The notes under the pieces were generated by a model, which worked only from the letters and a program-made list of their open reading frames with translations, made no database searches and was not told the DNA's origin. From assembly GCF_000411975.1 (NCBI RefSeq), contig NZ_ASXG01000132.1:1-46411 (forward strand): a DNA stretch of 46,411 nt, written 5' to 3'. This stretch comes from Amycolatopsis orientalis DSM 43388. GTDB lineage: Bacteria; Actinomycetota; Actinomycetes; Mycobacteriales; Pseudonocardiaceae. This document shows, piece by piece, positions 24,268 to 32,828 of the stretch; the first letter of the stretch is position 1; each line of letters begins with the position of its first letter. Both the position numbers and the translations under genes were made by a program.

Positions 24268-24563
24268 CAGCGCCGCCGATGCGGTTGCTCATCGACCTCT
24301 CCGGATACGCGGCGACCCTCACCGCGGACGAGGACTGGAGACGAGCGTTCGCCTCCGCCACGGACGCACAACGACGCGTGCTCGTCGAGCACCTCCGCGA
24401 CGAAGCCCACCGCCGGCTCGACGACCTCTTCCATCTCCTCGTCTTCACCGGCGACACGGACACCTGGGAAAACCTGACCGGACAAGGCACGAGCGACCTG
24501 TCCGCCTCGGCGTGCCACAGCCGGCCGCCGCTGTCCTCCACGCGTCGACCTCCAGCACGGTGA
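24264..24563 (+). CDS. Small hypothetical protein coupled to the AbrB-type gene
   Basis: The ATG overlaps the preceding stop. The first 70 or so residues (from LLIDLSGYAATLTADEDW to LLVFTGDTDTWENL) form a convincing helical protein. The last 25 residues are Ser/Arg/Pro-rich and look like read-through into non-coding sequence, so the true 3' end may have been lost by a frameshift or deletion. No family was recognised. The overlap suggests co-translation with the membrane protein. Confidence 0.55.
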   Translation: MTAPPMRLLIDLSGYAATLTADEDWRRAFASATDAQRRVLVEHLRDEAHRRLDDLFHLLVFTGDTDTWENLTGQGTSDLSASACHSRPPLSSTRRPPAR

Positions 24564-24577
24564 TATCCCCGATCCGC

Positions 24578-24788
24578 GTCGGCCCGAACCGCGCCAAGAC
24601 CTGCGCCGGCGGCCACCGCCGCCGCCCTCCTGTGCGGCGGCCCAGTCGCGCTGCCGTTCGGCCAGCCGGTGCCGATCCAGCACAGGGACAGTGCCCCCGG
24701 TGACCAGGCCCAGCAGCAAGCTCACCGGCACCCACCGCCCCGCGGCCGCGCACCTCGCGTCGACCGCGGAGGTCAGCGGCGGAGGCAC
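24578..24788 (-). pseudogene. Fragment of an actinobacterial membrane protein (C-terminal part)
   Basis: The minus strand encodes a hydrophobic segment (VPVSLLLGLVTGGTV) followed by LDRHRLAERQRDWAAA. This resembles the C-terminal end of a common two-helix actinobacterial membrane protein, whose last helix is followed by an L-D-R-R-R-L...W...W motif. The preceding N-terminal part is absent: the frame upstream is closed by a stop near 24785. The sequence after the motif degrades into Gly/Arg repeats. The family resemblance is from memory and weak. Confidence 0.3.
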
Positions 24789-24988
24789 CGGGTCGAGTGC
24801 TTCCCGAACCCGGCCGTCGGGTTCTCAGGGTTCTCACAGCGGTTCTCGTGGATGGTGCGCGATTGGCCCGTTCGCCGTGAGCGGGCCGGTCCTGCGACGG
24901 GTTTGGAGCTGCTGACGTGCTGGTTGCCGCGGAATGTCCCGGTGTCTTTGTCGGTGACCTGGCGTTCTCGTTCTGAGCGGGGCTCGTG

Positions 24989-25960
24989 ATGGCACGCACG
25001 CGGGTGTATCGCGACGGAGTCCTCGCGGCCGAGGGAATCCCGGTCGCGGACGTGTCGGACTACCTCGCCGATCCCGAAACGACGGTGTGGCTGGACTTCT
25101 GCGCTCCGACCGAGGCAGACCTCGCGGCCATCAGCGAAGAACTCGGCCTGCATCCGCTCGCGGTCGAGGACGCGGTGCACGAACATCAGCGAGCGAAGCT
25201 GGACCGGTATGACTCCCACTCCTTCCTGACCGCGTACTCGGCCGTGCTCGACGGCACGGACGGGATCGTGGTCGTGTCGGAGCTCGCGGCCTTCATCACC
25301 GGCCAGGCGCTGGTCACCGTGCGCAAGGACGAGAACTTCCCGATCGACGCGGTCGTCGCCCGCTGGGATTCGGCGGCGGAGCTGGCCAAGAACGGGGTCG
25401 GGTTCCTGGTGCACGGGCTGCTCGACCACATCGTCGACGGTCACTTCGAGGTCGTGCAAGCACTCGACGAGCAGATCGAAGCGCTCGAAGACCTCGTGTT
25501 CGACGAACGTCCGCGCTACGCGGACATGCAGCGGCGCTCCTTCGCGCTGCGCAAGAGCCTCGTGCGCATCCGGCGCGTCGTCCTCCCGATGCGCGAAGTC
25601 CTCAACACCGTCATGCGCCGCGACCTGCATCTCGTCGACAGCGAACTGCAGCCCTACTTCCAGGACATCTACGACCACGTGCTGCGTGCCTCGGAGTGGA
25701 CCGAGTCGCTGCGCGACCTGGTGACGACGATCCGGGAGACGCAACTCAACATCCAGGGCAACCGTCTCAACACGATCATGAAAAAGGTCACCAGCTGGGC
25801 GGCCATCATCGCCATCCCGACCGCCGTCACCGGCTTCTACGGCCAAAACGTGCCCTACCCAGGTTTCCAGACCAGCGCGGGGTTCTGGACGTCCACCCTG
25901 GTGATCGTCGTGCTTTCCCTCGCGCTGTACGTGTCCTTCAAGAAACGGGACTGGCTGTAG
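24989..25960 (+). CDS. corA: CorA family magnesium/cobalt transporter
   Basis: From the ATG at 24989 the product is 323 residues, normal for CorA; a GTG three bases earlier is also possible. The N-terminal cytosolic alpha/beta domain (about 1-230) contains HPLAVEDAVHEHQRAKLDRY, and a long helix (about 200-275) leads into two C-terminal membrane helices. The pore motif at the end of the first helix reads YGQN (284-287) where classical CorA has YGMN. The C-terminus ends FKKRDWL, as in many relatives. It imports divalent cations down the membrane potential as a pentamer. It converges on the membrane protein gene at 26007, with 46 bases between. Confidence 0.92.
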   Translation: MARTRVYRDGVLAAEGIPVADVSDYLADPETTVWLDFCAPTEADLAAISEELGLHPLAVEDAVHEHQRAKLDRYDSHSFLTAYSAVLDGTDGIVVVSELAAFITGQALVTVRKDENFPIDAVVARWDSAAELAKNGVGFLVHGLLDHIVDGHFEVVQALDEQIEALEDLVFDERPRYADMQRRSFALRKSLVRIRRVVLPMREVLNTVMRRDLHLVDSELQPYFQDIYDHVLRASEWTESLRDLVTTIRETQLNIQGNRLNTIMKKVTSWAAIIAIPTAVTGFYGQNVPYPGFQTSAGFWTSTLVIVVLSLALYVSFKKRDWL

Positions 25961-26006
25961 CGACCTGCGGACCGGCTGGCCCGTGCGCATGCGTCCGCCG
26001 CGCGGG

Positions 26007-26558
26007 TCAGCCCGCACTGCAGGGCCGGACGCGTTTGCCGACGAGCAGCTCGCGCCCGGCCGCGTGCCAGAACTCTTGGCCGGCCAAATACATGCCGGCA
26101 AGACCGATGAGACACGCGGCCACGTCCACGCTGCGGCGGCCGTCCTTCGCCCAGTAGACGTCCTTGAGATCGACCAGCAGCGCCAGCTCGTCCACGATCA
26201 GCGCGACCCCGCCGCCGTACGCCGCCGCGGTACCCGGGTGCTGCCGCCGCCGGTCGTCACCCCGGAGGGCGATCGCGCCGACCGCGAGCAGCGCGGCGAT
26301 GCCGAAGTTGTAGTGGTGGATGTGCCGGCCACCGATCGTGATCCCGCCGGAACCGCCCGCGCCTTCGCGATGCAGCGTATAGGTGATCGCCCGGGTGATC
26401 CCGAACGTCGCGGTGAACGCGCTCCACGCGATCACCAGCGTGCGCTGCGGAGTGCTGATCCGGTCGCGGTATGCCCGCCGCACCCGCGCCGACCGGGACA
26501 GCCTGCTCCTTTCCCCCAGTCCTCCGCTTCCCGAACCAGTCCAGCGCCTTGTTCCCAT
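26007..26558 (-). CDS. Integral membrane protein, actinobacterial family
   Basis: From the ATG at 26558 the product is 183 residues; an in-frame start at 26684 adds an implausible leader. An AAAGGAG at about 26506-26512 raises the possibility of a shorter protein. Four or so hydrophobic helices follow the STPQRTLVIAWSAFTATFG segment. Conserved-looking elements are GGRHIHHYNFGIA, GGGVALIVDELALL and LKDVYWAKDGRRSVDVA. The paired His and the acidic E-L-A-L-L-V-D-L helix suggest a metal or lipid site, but no function is known. I have seen the pattern in uncharacterised actinobacterial membrane proteins. Confidence 0.7.
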   Translation of the reverse strand: MGTRRWTGSGSGGLGERSRLSRSARVRRAYRDRISTPQRTLVIAWSAFTATFGITRAITYTLHREGAGGSGGITIGGRHIHHYNFGIAALLAVGAIALRGDDRRRQHPGTAAAYGGGVALIVDELALLVDLKDVYWAKDGRRSVDVAACLIGLAGMYLAGQEFWHAAGRELLVGKRVRPCSAG

Positions 26559-26825
26559 AACCCGGAGACGGTACGCCCGATTGGACCGGACCGCCTGCCG
26601 CTCCGGCACCGCGACGACGATCGCGAAGAACGCGGACGGAGCAGCAACGGCCGAGGCATCCGTTGCGTCGCATGGCCAGACCATGTCGGCGCATTCATTC
26701 CTTCTTGAAAGCTCCGGTTGATCGGGTGATCCAGCAGGGCGCTACCGGATCGTCGGCGACTCCGGCCGAGTCCGGCGCCGTCAGGTCGTGCGGGGTTGCC
26801 GGAGTCGCGTGCGAAACGCCGAGCC

Positions 26826-27326
26826 CTATCGCCGAGGACCGCCTTCGCGGAGCTTCGCCGCGGCCGCCCGGACCGCCTCCACAATGAACTGATATCCGGT
26901 GCATCGGCACAAGTTGCCCGAGATGCCGGCACGGATTTCCGCGTCCGTCGGGTCGGGATTGTCGGCGAGCAGCTCCCTGACCGTGAGCAGCAGGCCGGGA
27001 GTGCAGAACCCGCATTGGAGGCCGTGGTGCTCCCAGAACGCCTCCTGCAGCGGGTGCAGGCCGGCCCCGTCGGCGAGGCTCTCCACGGTCGCCACCTCGG
27101 CGCCCTCCGCCTGTACCGCGAGCGTGCAGCACGAACGCGCGGTCCGGCCGTCCAGCACTACCGTGCACGCTCCGCACACGCCGTGTTCGCAGCCGACGTG
27201 GACGCCAGTCTTGCCGCAGTCCTTGCGGAGGAAGTCCGACAGCGTCCGCCGCGGCTCCACCACCCTGGTCACCGGTTCGCCGTCGACGGTCAACGAAACG
27301 GCGCGGGCTGTCTGTGTACTGGTCAT
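26826..27326 (-). CDS. (2Fe-2S)-binding small subunit of a molybdenum hydroxylase
   Basis: This 166-residue protein passes electrons from the molybdenum centre to FAD. The N-terminal plant-ferredoxin-like domain binds one cluster through Cys46, Cys51, Cys54 and Cys66 (GCEHGVCGACTV...SCC). The C-terminal helical domain binds the second through CGFC and CRC (LQCGFCTPG and NLCRCTGYQ). Its length and motifs match CoxS/XdhC-type subunits. It is the last gene of the minus-strand operon (large, then medium, then small subunit) and its start overlaps the medium subunit's stop by four bases. Confidence 0.93.
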   Translation of the reverse strand: MTSTQTARAVSLTVDGEPVTRVVEPRRTLSDFLRKDCGKTGVHVGCEHGVCGACTVVLDGRTARSCCTLAVQAEGAEVATVESLADGAGLHPLQEAFWEHHGLQCGFCTPGLLLTVRELLADNPDPTDAEIRAGISGNLCRCTGYQFIVEAVRAAAAKLREGGPRR

Positions 27327-28204
27327 GCCGCGGAAATCCTCTCAGCTGGGGGCAGCGCCCGGATCAGGCAGCGCTGGGTCATCACGTCGGTGACCCGGCG
27401 CCGGTAGGCGGCCGGGGCGTGCACGTCGGTCGGCGGGTCGACCTCGGCCGCCGCGGCGGCGCCGGCGGCTCGCAGCAGTTCCGCCGAGGGCGCCTCGCCG
27501 ACGAGAAGCCGTTCGGCCCCGGCTGCCCGCATCGGAGTCGGTCCCGCTCCGCCGATGCCGATCGACGCCGCGACGATCCGGCCGGCGTTGTCGAGCCGGA
27601 GTGCGGCCAGCACTGCCACCAGGGCGAAATCGCCGTGCCTTCGGGCCAGTTCCGCGACCGCCACCCGCGTTCCGGGCGGGGAGACCGGAACCCGGACGGC
27701 GGTCAGCAGCTCGTCCGGGGCCGCGCCCGTGCGGTGCGGACCGCGGAAGAACTCCGCGACCGGCAGGATCCGCCGCCCGGCCGGCCCGGTCAACACCACG
27801 GAGGCCCCCAGGGTCAGCAGGGCCGCCGGATTCTCGCCGGCCGGATGCGCGTACGACGCGCTGCCGCCGATCGTGCTTCGGTTGCGTATGGTCACGTGCC
27901 CGGAATGGTGCAGCGCTTCGACGATCAGCGGTGCCGCGTCCGCGACGACGGGCGACGTCTCGACGACCCGGTTGCGAGTCAGGGCACCGATTTCCACGTG
28001 CCCGTCGCCGGTGCGAACGTAAGCGAGGTCGGCCAGTCCATTGATGTCCACCAGCAGCGCCGGCTTTACGCGCCGGGTGGCCAGCAGCGGGACGAGGCTC
28101 TGCCCGCCGGCGAGCACCCGCGCCGAGTCGGCGTTCTCGGCGAGCATCGCGACCGCGTGCTCGACGCTGGTCGCGCGAACGTGGTCGAACGGGGCGGGTT
28201 TCAT
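27323..28204 (-). CDS. FAD-binding medium subunit of a molybdenum hydroxylase
   Basis: The 293-residue protein is the flavin subunit of the xanthine oxidase/CO dehydrogenase family. The two FAD pyrophosphate motifs are present: AGGQSLVPLL at 32-41 and TIGGSASYAHPAGE around residues 111-124. The C-terminal CO-dehydrogenase flavoprotein domain follows from about 175, including GIGGAGPTPMRA. It accepts electrons from the FeS subunit and passes them to an acceptor. It overlaps the large subunit's stop at one end and the small subunit's start at the other. Confidence 0.92.
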   Translation of the reverse strand: MKPAPFDHVRATSVEHAVAMLAENADSARVLAGGQSLVPLLATRRVKPALLVDINGLADLAYVRTGDGHVEIGALTRNRVVETSPVVADAAPLIVEALHHSGHVTIRNRSTIGGSASYAHPAGENPAALLTLGASVVLTGPAGRRILPVAEFFRGPHRTGAAPDELLTAVRVPVSPPGTRVAVAELARRHGDFALVAVLAALRLDNAGRIVAASIGIGGAGPTPMRAAGAERLLVGEAPSAELLRAAGAAAAAEVDPPTDVHAPAAYRRRVTDVMTQRCLIRALPPAERISAA

Positions 28205-30579
28205 GCGTTCTCCTCGGTGGCGGCGTCGATGGCGGCGAGCAGCCGGGGCGGGGTCACCGGCACCCGGGTCAGGCGCGGGCCGAGCTCGGGCAGCGCGTTC
28301 TCGATCGCCGCGGTGATCGCCGATGCCGCGCCGATCGTGCCCGCTTCGCCCATTCCCTTGAAGCCGCCGGGAATGTGGTCAGCGGTGGTCGTCATGTGCA
28401 GGGTGGCGAAGGCGGGAATCTCCGACGCCGTCGGCATCAGATAGTCCATAAAGGACCGGGTGAGCAGCTGTCCTTCCGAGTCGTAAAGGATCTCCTCGTA
28501 CAGCGCCCCGGCGATGCCCTGCGCCGCGCCGCCGTGCAGCTGGCCGTCGACGATCTTCGGATTGATCACCGTGCCGCAGTCGTGCGCGACCAGGTAGCCG
28601 AGAACGTCGACGACGCCGGTCTCCCGGTCCGCTTCGACGAGCACGGCGGTGGCGCCGTAGGAGAAGGCGACATTGTCCGGGTCGAGAACATCCCGCTCTT
28701 CGAGTGCGGGAGTCTCGCCGTCGGGCAGGTTCCCGGCGAGCCTGCGATAGGCGGCGTCGCCGATGTCTCGCATCGACACCGAAGGCCCGGAAGGGGCTCC
28801 GGCCACGGAAATCCGGCCTTCCACGATTTCCAGGTCGCCCGGATCCGCTTCCAGCAGATGTGCGGCGATCCGCAGCACCTTGTCGCGCAACCGCGTGCTC
28901 GCGCGCAGCACCGCGCCGCCGCCAAGGCTCGCCCCTCGGCTCGCGCCCGTCCCGTATCCGGTGAACGGCGCGGTCTCGGTGTCGCCGGACAGCACCGTCA
29001 CCGAATCCAGCGGCACCCCGAGCGTTCCGGCCGCGACCTGCGCCAGGGCTGTCTCGATGCCTTGCCCCAGCGCGGAAAGCCCGGTGCGCACGGTCACCCC
29101 GCCGCTCGAGTCGATCCGCACGACCTCCTCGTCGAACGAACCGTGCTGCAAACCGGCCCCGTTCATGATCCGCGTCGGCCCGAGCGCGGTGATCTCGATG
29201 TGGAACGCGTAGCCGATGCCGAGGGAACGGCCCTCCTCGGCGGCCGCGGCGACCTTTTGCGGCCATCCGCGCTCGGCGACGCCCTGCTCGGCGAGCGCGA
29301 GACAGTCGGCGTAGTTGCCGCTGTCGTAGAAGAACACCGGGCTCGGGTACGGGAACTTGTCCGGGGCGATCAGGTTGCGCCGGCGGATCTCGTTGGCCGG
29401 TCGGCCCAGTTCCCGGGCGAGCTTCTCGATGAGCCGCTCGTGCGCGAAGTTGCACTTGGGCTGTCCCCAGCCGCGATACGAGCCGTACGGCGACTTGTTC
29501 GTCACCACCCCGACCACCGTGCCCTCGACATTCGGGATGTCGTACGGGCCGCTCAGCAACGCCATGGAAAGCCAGCACGGGCCTATCCCGACGGTCGCGA
29601 GCTGCCCGCCCAGCACCGCCCACACCGTCCCGCGCAGCCCGGTGATCGTGCCGTCCGCCTTCGCCGCGACCGACACCTCGATGCGCTGCTCGCGGGAATG
29701 CGCGTTGGCGGCGAAGCTTTCGTGCCGGTCTTCGATCAGCTTCACCGGACGGCCGGTGCGTTTCGACAACAGCGCGGCCAGAACTTCTTCGGCGTAGAAG
29801 TCGAACTTGTTCCCGAACCCGCCGCCGACGTCCGGCGTCCGCACCCGGATCCGTTCCACCGGCAGGCCCAGCACATCGCCGAGCAGGTCTCGCGCGAGAT
29901 TCGGCGACTGCGTCGACAGCCACGCCTCGAGCCGGTCGGTCAGCGGGTCCCAGGACACCACCGCGCCCCGGGTCTCCAGCGGCGCGCCCATCTGACGGCC
30001 GAACTCCAGCGTCTCGGTCACCACGACGTCCGCCTCGGCGAAGGCGGTTTCGACGTCTCCTTTGGGAATCGTCTGGCGGCAGCTGACGTTGTCCGGCCAG
30101 TCCTCGTACAGCAGCGGCGCGTCCGGAGCGAGCGCGTCGTCGAGCGTGCTGACCGCCGGAAGCACCTCGTAATCCACCTCGATGAGCTCCAGCGCGTCCT
30201 CGGCGACGTAACGGTTCTTCGCCGCCACGACCGCCACCGGCTGGCCCACGTACCGGACCTTGTCGACCGCGAGCGCGTACTGCCCGGTCATCCGCTGGTC
30301 CGGGATCATCAGCCAGACGACCGGCTGCGGCGCCGCGCACGCGTCGCGCACCTCCGGCCCGACGAGGACGTCGAACACCCCGGGCAGCGCCCGCGCCCGG
30401 CTGGCGTCGATCGAGCGGATCCGGGCGTGCGGATGCGGACTGCGCAGCACCGCCGCTTCCAGCAGGCCGGGCAGGACCACGTCGTCCACGTACTGCGCGC
30501 GCCCGGTGAGCAACCGGGGGTCCTCTTTGCGGCGCACCCGCGCGCCGATCAGTCCTGGCGGTACCTGCTGCTGGGTCAC
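28201..30579 (-). CDS. Molybdopterin-binding large subunit, xanthine oxidase family (CoxL form II-like)
   Basis: The product is about 792 residues. The N-terminal domain (from VRRKEDPRLLTGRAQYVDD) and the large molybdopterin domain are complete. The catalytic Glu is in KGMGEAGT (about 745). The loop that in form I CO dehydrogenase carries AYRCSFR reads SYRGWGQ (about 367-373), without cysteine, so CO oxidation is unlikely and an aldehyde or N-heterocycle substrate is more probable. GGAGGA at 30586-30591 abuts an ATG at 30585 but is six bases from the GTG at 30579, so I chose the GTG. It is divergent from the LLM gene at 30789. No maturation genes are seen nearby. Confidence 0.9.
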   Translation of the reverse strand: MTQQQVPPGLIGARVRRKEDPRLLTGRAQYVDDVVLPGLLEAAVLRSPHPHARIRSIDASRARALPGVFDVLVGPEVRDACAAPQPVVWLMIPDQRMTGQYALAVDKVRYVGQPVAVVAAKNRYVAEDALELIEVDYEVLPAVSTLDDALAPDAPLLYEDWPDNVSCRQTIPKGDVETAFAEADVVVTETLEFGRQMGAPLETRGAVVSWDPLTDRLEAWLSTQSPNLARDLLGDVLGLPVERIRVRTPDVGGGFGNKFDFYAEEVLAALLSKRTGRPVKLIEDRHESFAANAHSREQRIEVSVAAKADGTITGLRGTVWAVLGGQLATVGIGPCWLSMALLSGPYDIPNVEGTVVGVVTNKSPYGSYRGWGQPKCNFAHERLIEKLARELGRPANEIRRRNLIAPDKFPYPSPVFFYDSGNYADCLALAEQGVAERGWPQKVAAAAEEGRSLGIGYAFHIEITALGPTRIMNGAGLQHGSFDEEVVRIDSSGGVTVRTGLSALGQGIETALAQVAAGTLGVPLDSVTVLSGDTETAPFTGYGTGASRGASLGGGAVLRASTRLRDKVLRIAAHLLEADPGDLEIVEGRISVAGAPSGPSVSMRDIGDAAYRRLAGNLPDGETPALEERDVLDPDNVAFSYGATAVLVEADRETGVVDVLGYLVAHDCGTVINPKIVDGQLHGGAAQGIAGALYEEILYDSEGQLLTRSFMDYLMPTASEIPAFATLHMTTTADHIPGGFKGMGEAGTIGAASAITAAIENALPELGPRLTRVPVTPPRLLAAIDAATEENA

Positions 30580-30788
30580 GGTCATTCCTCCGGTCGCGGA
30601 AACGACGGTCGCCGGGAGCACCCGGTCTCCCGATCGTCGGCCGGGCCGGAGGCGGCGTCCATCGCCGGAACGCTCAAATGCGCCCGCCCGGTTCGTCGCA
30701 CCGCCAATTGCCGCCTCGCGCCCCGGGACCCGAGACTGGTTCCCGAGCGGCGGCGTCCGCCCTCTCCCCCGCCTTCCGGAGGTTTCCC
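30580..30788. promoter_or_regulatory. Divergent promoter region between the hydroxylase and LLM operons
   Basis: About 200 bases separate two divergent catabolic operons, so both promoters should lie here. GGAGG at 30778-30782 serves the plus-strand gene, and GGAGGA (minus) at 30586-30591 serves the other. I found no clear operator. Confidence 0.5.
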
Positions 30789-31784
30789 ATGAGCGGAACA
30801 GAAACCGCGCCCGTCGGAGTGTTCGTCGCGACCTCGACGCCCCCGGAGGACATCGCCGGGCTCGCCGCTGCCGCCGAGCGGCTCGGATACGGCGAGGTGT
30901 GGGTGGCCGAGGACTACTTCTGCTACGGCGGATTCAGCGGAGCCGCGCTCGCGCTCGGCGCGACCTCCCGGGTCAAGGTGGGACTCGGCGTGGTCGCGTC
31001 GGTGGCCCGGCACCCAGCGGTCGCCGCGATGGAGATCGCCACGCTGGCGCGAGCGCATCCCGGCCGTTTCCTGCCCGGCATCGGCCACGGCGTGCCCGCG
31101 TGGACCGACCAGATGGGCGTCACCGCGAAATCGCCGCTGACCGCGCTGCGCGAATGCGTCGAGTCCGTCCGCGCTCTGCTGCGCGGGGAAACCGTGGACC
31201 TCGAAGGAAAGCAGTTCGCGTTCCGCGCGGTCTCCGCGGCGCATCGGCCGGACGCCGAAGTGCCCATCCTGACCGGCGTGCTTGGTCCGAAGTCGCTGCG
31301 GTTGTCCGGGCGGATCGCCCAGGGGACCGTGATGAGCGTGCTCGCCGGAACCGAGTACCTCTCGTCCGCGCTGGGCCACATCGGCGAAGGCATGGCCGAG
31401 GCGGGCGCCACCGAACACCTGGTCCCGACGTTCGCGCTGTTCAGCGTCGACCGGGACAGCAAGCGGGCTCGGGCCGCGGTGCGCCCCGCGCTTGCCGGGT
31501 ACCTCGCCGCGGTCGGTCCGCACAACCCGCTCACCGCCGCGTTCGGCTACAACGACCACCTCGCCGACCTGCTCGCCGGCGACCCCGGACGGCTCCCCGA
31601 GGCGCTGCCGGAAGAGTGGATCGACACCCTGACCGTCGCCGGCGACCCCGACGACGTGCTGGAACGCGTGGCCGCGCTGCGCTCGGCCGGCGCGACCAGC
31701 GTGGTCCTCTCGCCGGTCAACGCCGCGTCCGCCCGCGACGAACTGGAACTCGCCGCCTCCGCGGTCCTGCCGCGCCTCGCCTAG
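30789..31784 (+). CDS. LLM-class flavin- or F420-dependent oxidoreductase
   Basis: The ATG at 30789 follows GGAGG at six-base spacing. The 331-residue product is a luciferase-like TIM barrel: an LAAAAERLGYGEVWVAEDYF start, VKVGLGVVASVARHPAVAAMEIATL, then GRFLPGIGHGVPAW, which forms part of the cofactor pocket, and a C-terminal DPDDVLERVAALRSAG segment. Members use FMNH2 or F420 to oxidise or reduce small molecules. The direct neighbour at 31798 is an F420-dependent dehydrogenase, which favours F420 here. The substrate is unknown. The stop is 13 bases before the next start. Confidence 0.85.
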   Translation: MSGTETAPVGVFVATSTPPEDIAGLAAAAERLGYGEVWVAEDYFCYGGFSGAALALGATSRVKVGLGVVASVARHPAVAAMEIATLARAHPGRFLPGIGHGVPAWTDQMGVTAKSPLTALRECVESVRALLRGETVDLEGKQFAFRAVSAAHRPDAEVPILTGVLGPKSLRLSGRIAQGTVMSVLAGTEYLSSALGHIGEGMAEAGATEHLVPTFALFSVDRDSKRARAAVRPALAGYLAAVGPHNPLTAAFGYNDHLADLLAGDPGRLPEALPEEWIDTLTVAGDPDDVLERVAALRSAGATSVVLSPVNAASARDELELAASAVLPRLA

Positions 31785-31797
31785 GAGAAGCCCCGCT

Positions 31798-32811
31798 GTG
31801 GAACTCACGATCGGGTACAAAGCGTCGGCCGAGCAGTTCGGCCCGCGCGAACTCGTCGAATACGCAGTGCTCGCCGAGGAGCTGGGGCTGGACAGCGTCT
31901 GGGGGTCGGACCACTTCCTGCCTTGGCGCCATCGCGGCGGCCACGCTCCCTCCGCGCTGGCCTGGATGGCGGCGGTCGGCGAACGCACCGAACACGTCCG
32001 CATCGGCACCAGCGTCCTGACCCCGACGTTCCGGTACCACCCAGCGGTGCTGGCGCAGACGTTCGCGACCATGGCGCTGCTGACCGGCGACCGGGTCGCG
32101 CTCGGCGTCGGCACCGGCGAAGCGCTGAACGAGATCGCGGTGTCCGGAATGGACTGGCCGGAGTTCAAGGAGCGGTTCGCCCGGCTCCGCGAGGCGATCA
32201 CGCTGATGCGTGCCTTGTGGACGGAGGAGTCGGTGGACTTCTCCGGCGAGTACTACACCTTGGCCGGCGCGCGCGTCTACGACCGGCCGGGGCGTCCGGT
32301 TCCGGTCTACGTCGCCGCGGGCGGCCCGCTGGTTGCCCGCTACGCCGGGCGCGTCGCCGACGGGTTCATCTGCACCTCCGGCAAGGGCATGGACCTCTAC
32401 ACCGAAAAGCTGGTGCCCGCCGTCGCCACCGGCGCGGAGCAAGCCGGCCGCGCGGCCGGCGACGTGGAGCACCTCATCGAGATCAAGCTGTCCTACGACC
32501 GCGACCCGGCCGCGGCCCTGGACAACACGCGGTTCTGGGCGCCGCTCGCGCTCACCGCGGAACAGAAGCACACCGTCGATTCGGCCGAAGAGATGGAGCG
32601 GCTCGCCGACGCGCTCCCGCTCGAGCAGGTGGCGCGCCGGTGGATCGTCGCCGCCGACCCGGCCGAAGCGGTCGCCCAGCTCAAGCCGTACCTCGACGCC
32701 GGGTTCACGCACCTGGTGTTCCACGGGCCGGGCGCCGACCAGCGCCGTTTCCTGGCCCAGCTCGCCGAAGACGTCGTCCCTGCCCTCCGCGCCGCCGCGC
32801 GCGAGGCCTGA
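31798..32811 (+). CDS. fgd: F420-dependent glucose-6-phosphate dehydrogenase
   Basis: The product is 337 residues, starting at a GTG, and aligns end to end with mycobacterial FGD from memory (GYKASAEQF, SDHFLPWRHRGGHAP, GTSVLTPTFRYHPAV, GVGTGEALNE, NTRFWAPLALTAEQKH). The catalytic His39, Trp43 and Glu108 are present. The sugar-phosphate ligands Lys196, Lys257 and Arg281 correspond to K198, K259 and R283 of the M. tuberculosis enzyme. It oxidises glucose-6-phosphate to 6-phosphogluconolactone and makes F420H2. It lies in a catabolic operon, where it could feed reduced F420 to the LLM enzyme upstream; that is inference. Confidence 0.88.
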   Translation: MELTIGYKASAEQFGPRELVEYAVLAEELGLDSVWGSDHFLPWRHRGGHAPSALAWMAAVGERTEHVRIGTSVLTPTFRYHPAVLAQTFATMALLTGDRVALGVGTGEALNEIAVSGMDWPEFKERFARLREAITLMRALWTEESVDFSGEYYTLAGARVYDRPGRPVPVYVAAGGPLVARYAGRVADGFICTSGKGMDLYTEKLVPAVATGAEQAGRAAGDVEHLIEIKLSYDRDPAAALDNTRFWAPLALTAEQKHTVDSAEEMERLADALPLEQVARRWIVAADPAEAVAQLKPYLDAGFTHLVFHGPGADQRRFLAQLAEDVVPALRAAAREA

Positions 32812-32828
32812 ACCGAGGAGGAAAACCC

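Noticed and set aside
24230..24270. Frameshift at the end of the AbrB-type gene
   Set aside because: The apparent change of frame is an ordinary ATGA start-stop overlap with the next gene.
28201..30579. Carbon monoxide dehydrogenase (form I)
   Set aside because: The large subunit lacks the AYRCSFR loop with its cysteine and instead has SYRGWGQ, so CO oxidation is not supported.
28375..30792. An 805-codon plus-strand open frame opposite the molybdenum subunit
   Set aside because: It is the shadow of a well-supported minus-strand gene with catalytic motifs. The plus-strand product is Arg/His/Asp-rich without structure.
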